DNA of 10,594 nucleotides from JAHDCE01 sp051275765 (GTDB taxonomy: Bacteria; Bacteroidota; Bacteroidia; Chitinophagales; Saprospiraceae). The translations under genes were made by a program, and so were the position numbers. The DNA lies in contig JBNMOV010000137.1 in NCBI GenBank assembly GCA_051275765.1, positions 1 through 10,594 on the forward strand, given 5' to 3'. The notes under the pieces are model-generated. The model saw only the letters and a list, made by a program, of their open reading frames with translations. It did not search any database and had not been told where the DNA came from. Positions 1-5,496 of this stretch are shown here, in pieces (the stretch's first letter is position 1; each line of letters opens with the position of its first letter).

Positions 1-2
1 TA

Positions 3-431
3 GAATCTGGAGAACAAGAATAATCCGTACCAAAACCAATAAAAAATGGTTTTGATGCAGCACTCGCTCAGTAACTTGGTCCTGACGAATATGGCATGCA
101 TTAATATGTAATGGCTTTTCTAAAAAAAGGTCCTAATAGGGATCAATCAAAAGAAGAAGCTAATGAATTACTGCGAGCACATATGGATAATATTGGACGG
201 CTCACTGATGAAGGAAAACTAGTTTTGGCAGGTCCATTTATGGATGATGGAGAAGTCAGGGGCATTTATATTTTCGATGTAAAAACAGTGGAAGAAGCCA
301 AAAAATTGACAGAAACAGATCCTGCTATCCAAGCTGGAAGTCTTATCATGGATTTACATCCTTGGTATGGTTCTGCTGCATTGATGCAAATGAATGAGAT
401 TCATAAAAAAGTAGCAAAAAGTAGATATTGA
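3..431 (+). pseudogene. YciI-like protein gene with disrupted N-terminal part (intact ORF 111-431)
   Basis: The open frame from ATG 111 gives 106 residues matching a YciI-type dimeric alpha/beta domain: an N-terminal strand (AFLKKGPN), helix with His24 (RAHMDNIG), strand KLVLAGPF, strand GIYIFDV, helix, then the TDPA segment with Asp70 and a C-terminal HPWYGS. His and Asp are the usual conserved pair of the fold. Reading the same frame upstream of 111 still gives family-like sequence: after TAA 21-23 comes a linker, then FDAALAQ, TAA 72-74, LGPDEYGMH, TAA 102-104, YV, and then the annotated Met. From memory, secreted or lipoprotein YciI homologues in Bacteroidota carry a block like YDAALAKKLGADDYGMK-YV immediately before the domain, so the stops interrupt once-coding sequence, two of them where Lys or similar is expected. 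The product could still be made from 111 as a cytosolic domain missing only about two residues of the first strand. Biochemical function of this subgroup is unknown. The true start lies outside the window. Confidence 0.7.
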
Positions 432-726
432 TATATTGGGTGGTGTAATCATATCTAATAAATATGTGCCTCTTTCGTCAAACAGTAGCAGACCATTGGG
501 GTTTAAAGTTTGGCAACGTACTGAAAATTAACTGTTCAGGTTTTCAATAATAAGGAAACCCCAATGGTCTTGGTGCTTATTTTCAATACTACCAGATACT
601 GAGATGCTTAGGTTGATAGATTAAGTAGACTGTTTGATCATTAGTTCTTATTAAGAAACTTGGATTAAAGAAATTTAAAAGGAACGAAAACAACTTTCTC
701 ATAGTTAACCTCATAAAATAACCAAT
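432..726. other. intergenic spacer, no gene seen
   Basis: This 295-base AT-rich gap separates the YciI-like gene from the P-loop gene; both are on the + strand. I see no convincing reading frame in it on either strand, and no TAnnTTTG box placed sensibly for the gene at 727. Its one clear feature is the inverted repeat at 490-570. A weaker hairpin (ttctt at 645-649 with aagaa at 653-657) also lies here but has no U-tract. Confidence 0.6.
490..570. repeat. perfect 15-bp inverted repeat enclosing 51 bases
   Basis: The arm agaccattggggttt at 490-504 is exactly complementary to aaaccccaatggtct at 556-570. Inside, tgaaaa (522-527) can pair with ttttca (541-546), or alternatively ctgaa (521-525) with ttcag (535-539), so the segment can form a nested hairpin as DNA or RNA. 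There is no T-run directly after either end as in a classic intrinsic terminator, no obvious target-site duplication outside the arms, and no second copy in the window. It could be a terminator-like or processing hairpin after the YciI-like gene, or a small non-autonomous mobile or REP-like element. Confidence 0.75.
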
Positions 727-1296
727 ATGGGACTTATCATTATTTTTGGACCACCTGCTGTAGGCAAAATGACAGTAGGACAGGCAGTTGCTAAAAAGAC
801 AGGCTACAAACTTTTTCATAATCATATGAGTATAGATATGGTTATTCCTATTTTCCCATTTGGAGCAAATGAATTTACGCCTACTGTAAATAGCATTAGA
901 AATGTCGTGTTTAAAGAAGCGGCAGCTTCTAAAGATAAGAATTTCAAAGGCTTGATTTTTACCGTTTGCTGGGCTTTTAATTTGGAAGAAGATACGCAAG
1001 AAACAGAAGCCATTGCCAAAATATTCAAAGACCAAGGCAAGGAGGTTTATTTCTTAGAATTGTATGCTGATCTGGATACTCGACTACAAAGAAATACAAC
1101 AGAAAATCGACTACAAAATAAACCCACCAAAAGGGATTTGGAATGGTCTGAAAGCAATGTAAAACAAATGGAAGCAGATTATGTCCTCAATTCTGATGGT
1201 AATATCCTCCACGGAGAAAAGTATCTGCGAGTGGATAATACTGATTTGGATGCGGATGCTGTGGCAGATTTATTTGTAAAGAAATTAGGATTATAA
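727..1296 (+). CDS. P-loop kinase-like / AAA-family small ATPase
   Basis: This 189-residue protein belongs to the shikimate/adenylate-kinase-like group of P-loop NTPases. A buried first strand (LIIIFG) runs into the phosphate-binding loop GPPAVGKMT at residues 8-16. The residue after the Walker Lys is Met rather than Ser/Thr, followed by Thr16; I recall this GKMTVG variant as normal for this small family. HNH at 31-33 lies where such kinases bind their acceptor substrate. The segment ELYADLDTRLQRN (111-123), followed by more Arg and Lys, resembles the lid region that closes over ATP. The substrate cannot be told from sequence; nucleoside, sugar or antibiotic phosphorylation are all possible. 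The start at 727 is favoured because the first strand begins at once and an in-frame TAA lies at 706-708. No Shine-Dalgarno sequence is seen. The stop overlaps the convergent hydrolase gene by 6 bases. Confidence 0.8.
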   Translation: MGLIIIFGPPAVGKMTVGQAVAKKTGYKLFHNHMSIDMVIPIFPFGANEFTPTVNSIRNVVFKEAAASKDKNFKGLIFTVCWAFNLEEDTQETEAIAKIFKDQGKEVYFLELYADLDTRLQRNTTENRLQNKPTKRDLEWSESNVKQMEADYVLNSDGNILHGEKYLRVDNTDLDADAVADLFVKKLGL

Positions 1297-1788
1297 TTTT
1301 TTCAAAAAATTAGCGAAAATCTGACTCAAAAATAAATGCGAACCACTTAGTCTGTGATTATCACTGACGAGGTGTAGATTTGCTAGATTTTCCTTTCCAA
1401 ATCGGACAGAATATTCATAAGAAACAATATCATCTTGCCAGCCATGTATGATCTCTATATTATTGGTAATAACCCTGTATTCTTGTATCTCATAATTAGG
1501 CAAATACAATGCTGGACACATCAAAAATAAACCCTTCATATCGATTTCATTTGCTACGATGGTAGATACATAACCTCCCATACTCGAACCTACCAAAACA
1601 AGTTCAGTATATGCTGTATCAGATATGTTTTGTTTCAATAATTCCACTCTTTCTGCTGCATCCTTGCAAGAACGATAATCTATTGAAATGGGATGAAAGC
1701 CATTTTCTTTGGCTACTGTAGAAAGTAGTTGGATTTTTGTTCCGTTTGGTCCGCTTTCTTTTCCGTGTGATAAGATGACTATTTTCAT
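1291..1788 (-). CDS. small alpha/beta-hydrolase (YqiA/UPF0227-like)
   Basis: A 165-residue minimal alpha/beta-hydrolase, likely a cytosolic esterase or thioesterase of unknown substrate. It starts with the strand VILSHGKESG (residues 4-13), whose HG would form the oxyanion-hole loop. The nucleophile elbow is GSSMGGY (67-73) with Ser69 as nucleophile. HGWQDD (115-120) supplies the acid, Asp119 or Asp120, and SDNHRL (142-147) supplies His145. The length and lack of a cap domain fit YqiA-like proteins, which are about 190 residues. There is no signal peptide. Its stop codon at 1291-1293 overlaps the end of the convergent P-loop gene. The gene lies in the same direction as the upstream operon but beyond a strong terminator, and I found no clear promoter box between the two, so it may depend on read-through or on a weak promoter. 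Confidence 0.82.
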   Translation of the reverse strand: MKIVILSHGKESGPNGTKIQLLSTVAKENGFHPISIDYRSCKDAAERVELLKQNISDTAYTELVLVGSSMGGYVSTIVANEIDMKGLFLMCPALYLPNYEIQEYRVITNNIEIIHGWQDDIVSYEYSVRFGKENLANLHLVSDNHRLSGSHLFLSQIFANFLKKL

Positions 1789-1810
1789 GAGTAAATTTTC
1801 GATTATTTTT

Positions 1811-1858
1811 TAATAAAAACCCCTCCTAGTCTGCCCTTCGGGGAGGCTAGGAGGGGTT
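1811..1858 (-). terminator. Rho-independent terminator of the DUF4956-CotH-VTC operon
   Basis: On the + strand aacccctcctag (1818-1829) pairs perfectly with ctaggaggggtt (1847-1858). Inside this, ccc (1834-1836) pairs with ggg (1841-1843) around the loop ttcg. On the - strand the hairpin is followed by TTTTTATTA and further A/T-rich sequence, a U-rich tail, so it terminates leftward transcription about 60 bases after the VTC stop codon. The + strand side has no T-run. In - strand RNA the loop reads CGAA rather than UUCG. Confidence 0.9.
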
Positions 1859-1918
1859 ACACGATGAATTTGAAAATGCCTTTAAACTTTCACGACATTT
1901 GTCAAAGGACCATTTTTT

Positions 1919-2563
1919 TTACACCAACCAACCATTAGAATGCTCCACTCCTATTACATATTTAGAATTTTTCGTTTTACGAAAAGGGATAAATTGAGCG
2001 ATGCGATCTACTTGGAATTCGTCTTCCTCATCATATTTTAATTCTAATACAATAGCTCTATCCATATGAGCATATTTTCTGAATTTACCATCATTCATAA
2101 TAGAATGAAACTGCATCTGATAATCTACTGTTATCCTAAACTTTTGGTCACTCGTCCCCCAGTAGGAACGCTTGTAAGAACTCAATAAAACAGGAATAAG
2201 ATTGGTATTGACTTTGGTTAGATTAGCGACTTCATCAGATAGACTATTGATGTCTTTTAAGTCAAAATCGTTGATTTTAAAAATGTCCTTATCGCCTAAT
2301 TCGTTGATACGTTTTTTGATTTCCAATTTAGGTTTATGGCTTTTTGTCACATCAGTTCCATACCATCTAATACGGAATTTTTGTCTTTCTGCGATTCCCA
2401 TTACATTATCATGATAGGTCTGCAAACCTAAAGTATCCCAATATACATTATTGACTTGTCTATCAGGAAATATCTTTCTGAATGAAGCTGGATGATTCCT
2501 AACCACCTGTAATACGACTGCCAAATCACTAGCTGTAATCCTATACTTTCGTTCGTATCTCAT
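1919..2563 (-). CDS. VTC-domain polyphosphate polymerase-like protein
   Basis: A 214-residue soluble protein of the triphosphate tunnel metalloenzyme (CYTH/VTC) fold, related to the catalytic domain of yeast Vtc4, which builds polyphosphate from ATP. Tunnel-lining charged residues appear in the expected order: RYERKYRI (2-9), VYWDT (40-44), KFRIRWYG (62-69), LEIKKR (80-85), SYKRSYW (129-135), FRITVDY (142-148), LELKYD (173-178) and the late lysines KTKNSKY (196-202). No catalytic strand appears to be missing. The size matches stand-alone bacterial VTC proteins, without the SPX domain of the yeast protein. There is no membrane segment or signal peptide, so it should act in the cytoplasm, probably docked to the DUF4956 partner. 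It is the last gene of the operon, 5 bases after the preceding CotH stop. The start is fixed by the RYERKY motif. Polymerase activity is inferred from the family. Confidence 0.9.
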   Translation of the reverse strand: MRYERKYRITASDLAVVLQVVRNHPASFRKIFPDRQVNNVYWDTLGLQTYHDNVMGIAERQKFRIRWYGTDVTKSHKPKLEIKKRINELGDKDIFKINDFDLKDINSLSDEVANLTKVNTNLIPVLLSSYKRSYWGTSDQKFRITVDYQMQFHSIMNDGKFRKYAHMDRAIVLELKYDEEDEFQVDRIAQFIPFRKTKNSKYVIGVEHSNGWLV

Positions 2564-2568
2564 GAGGT

Positions 2569-5496
2569 TTAGCCTTTTATCTTTTGAGCGTTCAATACTA
2601 ATTGAGAGCCTTTTTCTATAATGTGTAATATCTCAATATTCTCTGCTTCATAGCCATTGATATAGATTATTCCTCCACCATATTCTGGTTTTTTACGGAA
2701 TGCAGCGAAGCCTTGTTGACAGTTTTCCAACTTCAAATTTTTGATTTGCAGAATGGATAAATCCTTTGATGCCACTCCTAAAACAGCATTCTTAATCGTT
2801 AGATTTTCTGCTTTCACTTTTGACTGTTCGCCTACACTAAGACCTTTATCCCCTCCCTTATCTACGATACAATCGAAAATATCTATGATACTTCCAGAAA
2901 AATCCATTCCATCATTTCCTGTATTTATAAAACGGGAATCATGTATTTCGCCAATACAAAAATCAGCATCAAAACCATCCCCAAAAGTATTGGAAATCGT
3001 CATGTCGTTAATCTTGAAATTGGAACGAATGATATTAAGAGCATCTTCACAGGAATTTTCTGTAATGATACAATTGCTAATATCCACATTAGATTCATAA
3101 AAAGTAACTGCTCCTGTTAATATCCAATTTTTATGTTTCCAGGTATCAAATCCCGTGAATAATACATTCTCAATAATCGATTTCCCATCTGCCTGCATCA
3201 CGACGAATCCGTTGGCAGATTGATCGGAAGAACTTAGTCTTATGGGATATTCTTCTGAACCTTGCATCTCTACAGGGGATTTGCTGATAAATGCTGCTCC
3301 ATTCGTAAAATCTAATTCTACTCCTTCTTCAAATACAACGGTATATCCTTCTGGAATAATTATATTCTTAGTGATGGTCGCCTTGGTTTCTTGCTCAAAA
3401 AATATGCGATTACCTACTATATTATAAATAGCTGTAGTATCTAAAATAGCATTAGAAAAAATATCTTGAGAAGAAGAATGATCTTCTGGAGCATCTATTC
3501 CGTTTATTTTAGAATAGACGATAACATCCATTCCTATCGGACGACCAAAGACATATTTGGCATTAGCAGGTACATCAAACTCATTATACTTCTGTATATT
3601 TTTGCTGAATGTATAGCCCCATATAAAATCAGGATTATCAAATTCAAAATCCATATTTTTCTTCGTTGTTCCTGTTCCTAAAATGACCATAGGAAGTCCT
3701 AATTTATTCTTGATTTTTATCGTCTTGCTTACTTCATCTTTTCTAATAGGAGAAGTATAAGTAATGAGCGTTTTTTCATTATAAGGCTGGAGAAGTCCTT
3801 GTATCTTTACTGCCCTGGATTTCATGAAATAGGTTTCAAAAACAGCTTCCTCGAATTCTGTTTTAAGAAAATCCTTACGGAGTATGGCTTCCTTTCTTAT
3901 CTTTTTAGCAAAATCAGCTACATATTCTTCTTGAGTAAATTCATCTAGATAATGAACATATTTATGTATAAAATTGGTATCTCTAGACAGTTTATAAAAA
4001 ACATCCACTAGTTCCTTTCCATTAGGTTCGCCAAAAAACATCTGCCCTCTGAAAACCAAATTTGGTTCTTGCTTATTCACATTTCCATCATAACCTATGG
4101 GTTCTAATTTATTAATCACAGGATTATAATAAAATCGTTGATTATGCCAGATACTTGCATGATGTGCACCAGTCAAATCACAGATAGCAAAATACTTTGC
4201 CATCAAGTCCAGATCAAATACTTCTTCTGGTGTCTTTAATTGGTGTTGACTTTGATACAATAAATTATGTGCCTCTGTCATATGCCTCGATAAAGTAGGC
4301 GATTTGGATATTTTACTTTCTCCAAATGGGGTTATTTCTGCACCATCATATTTATAATTATTGGTTATCGAACCATCTGGCAAGTAGTATAATTTTTTCA
4401 TTACCCTTTCTCTTGCCTCCCAAGTAACAGATTCATCATATCTCACTATGGGACCTTCCCTCCTCGATTTATATTCTAATAATTGCTTCTCAAAATGCTC
4501 TTCATAAGCATAAACGCCCCTTGGTTCTCCATTAACTTTAAATGTAACGAAATCATAACGAGTCGTCAAAACATCCTCTTTTTCCCAAAGAACATGGAGT
4601 ATCCATTCGTATAAAAAATTACGTGCTTCAGGCGATTGAAAAGAAACGGTTCTTAATCTTCTCCAAGTATGATCTTTCTTAAATTTTACTCGATACGACC
4701 ATTTTGTTCCCTTCAAGTGATCTGTCCAATCTCCTTTTAATCTCACTTTAGCGTCTAAAACTTTATCTCCTTCTTCCAATTTAGCATCCACCCAATCATC
4801 ATCACTAGAAACCAATACCAGATGGGATATCGCCTTTTTTCTTATTCTTTCCAGTTTTGCCATGCCTTCATCATTTATTCTCAGATTGACTTCAGATGGC
4901 TTAAAAGCTGGAATAATGTAAGAAGGAAATGATTCTGTAAATTCAATTTTTAAATCATCAAAATAGATTTCGCCTTTACCTTTCACTTCTAAATCGAGGA
5001 CTAAAGTCTTTATTTCTTCATTGCTTGGTGCATAAAACCAGCACTCCATTTCAGACCATCCTTCTTTCTCTTCAAAGTCGCTAAAAGAACGATTGAATAG
5101 TTTTTCTTTCTTAGAATTGACATTAATAATAGGCTTTGCTTGTCCCTTATTTATTTTTACCCACACCGTAACATGAGCGTATAAATCTCCAGGATTATTT
5201 ATTTCTACATAAGCCACATGTTGAGATGAATCACTTGGAACGAGGATAGCATGCTTTCCTGTTTTAGCTAATGCATTTGTTTGAAAACCATTGTGTGAAA
5301 ATGAATATCCCTTATCATAAAATGATTCTCCTCTTTTATTCTCAAAAGAAGTTTTTATAGTGATTTCAGTAGCTTTCCATTTTCCACTAGCTATGTAATA
5401 AACACCACATATCAGCAACAGTCCCAACAGTATCAAAACTAGACGAGGAAGGATTTTTCTATAATCCAATTTGTTGGATTGTTGTTTGATGATCAT
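2569..5496 (-). CDS. CotH-family kinase-like protein with C-terminal beta-helix (paralogue A)
   Basis: A 975-residue anchored protein. Residues 1-18 are basic and are followed by one hydrophobic segment (about 16-36), predicting N-in with the rest outside the cytoplasm. Residues 45-186 look like a galactose-binding/CBM-like beta-sandwich ending IYFDDLKIEF. The CotH region spans about 200-565, with DDDW (232-235), RLKGDW (252-257), SYRVKFKKD (267-275), RYDFVTF (313-319), YAYEEHFEKQLL (329-340), AHHASIWHN (444-452) and EPIGYDGN (465-472). A linker domain (585-665) leads to a right-handed beta-helix (about 710-930) with Asp/Gly-rich turns: SCEDALNI (815-822), GDGFDADF (839-846), GNDGMDFSG (860-868) and GDKGLSVGE (882-890). 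CotH proteins are atypical protein kinases, known from spore-coat CotB/CotG phosphorylation. Here the canonical DxD-like metal site reads YDGN, so the chemistry may differ. It overlaps paralogue B by ATGA. Substrate unknown. Confidence 0.88.
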   Translation of the reverse strand: MIIKQQSNKLDYRKILPRLVLILLGLLLICGVYYIASGKWKATEITIKTSFENKRGESFYDKGYSFSHNGFQTNALAKTGKHAILVPSDSSQHVAYVEINNPGDLYAHVTVWVKINKGQAKPIINVNSKKEKLFNRSFSDFEEKEGWSEMECWFYAPSNEEIKTLVLDLEVKGKGEIYFDDLKIEFTESFPSYIIPAFKPSEVNLRINDEGMAKLERIRKKAISHLVLVSSDDDWVDAKLEEGDKVLDAKVRLKGDWTDHLKGTKWSYRVKFKKDHTWRRLRTVSFQSPEARNFLYEWILHVLWEKEDVLTTRYDFVTFKVNGEPRGVYAYEEHFEKQLLEYKSRREGPIVRYDESVTWEARERVMKKLYYLPDGSITNNYKYDGAEITPFGESKISKSPTLSRHMTEAHNLLYQSQHQLKTPEEVFDLDLMAKYFAICDLTGAHHASIWHNQRFYYNPVINKLEPIGYDGNVNKQEPNLVFRGQMFFGEPNGKELVDVFYKLSRDTNFIHKYVHYLDEFTQEEYVADFAKKIRKEAILRKDFLKTEFEEAVFETYFMKSRAVKIQGLLQPYNEKTLITYTSPIRKDEVSKTIKIKNKLGLPMVILGTGTTKKNMDFEFDNPDFIWGYTFSKNIQKYNEFDVPANAKYVFGRPIGMDVIVYSKINGIDAPEDHSSSQDIFSNAILDTTAIYNIVGNRIFFEQETKATITKNIIIPEGYTVVFEEGVELDFTNGAAFISKSPVEMQGSEEYPIRLSSSDQSANGFVVMQADGKSIIENVLFTGFDTWKHKNWILTGAVTFYESNVDISNCIITENSCEDALNIIRSNFKINDMTISNTFGDGFDADFCIGEIHDSRFINTGNDGMDFSGSIIDIFDCIVDKGGDKGLSVGEQSKVKAENLTIKNAVLGVASKDLSILQIKNLKLENCQQGFAAFRKKPEYGGGIIYINGYEAENIEILHIIEKGSQLVLNAQKIKG

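Noticed and set aside
21..104. TAA reassigned to an amino acid, which would explain the three in-frame TAA codons.
   Set aside because: TAA ends the P-loop, hydrolase, VTC and CotH-A genes in normal positions, so the code is standard and the stops are real.
490..570. Integron attC site at the inverted repeat.
   Set aside because: The arms do not end in the required RYYYAAC / GTTRRRY core sites, and there is no cassette array or integrase in view.
747..774. Apparent defect in the Walker A motif (Met after the Lys) of the P-loop protein.
   Set aside because: I recall the GKMTVG variant as usual in this small kinase-like family, and the rest of the protein is intact, so it is not a sign of decay.
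589..1040. Open frames on the - strand opposite the P-loop gene (589-1035 and 822-1040).
   Set aside because: They are antisense to a gene with clear motifs, have low-complexity composition rich in Phe, Ser and Cys, and show no domain pattern.
2202..3681. Several + strand open frames opposite the VTC and CotH genes.
   Set aside because: The - strand frames carry family motifs throughout, so the + strand frames are by-products of their codon composition.
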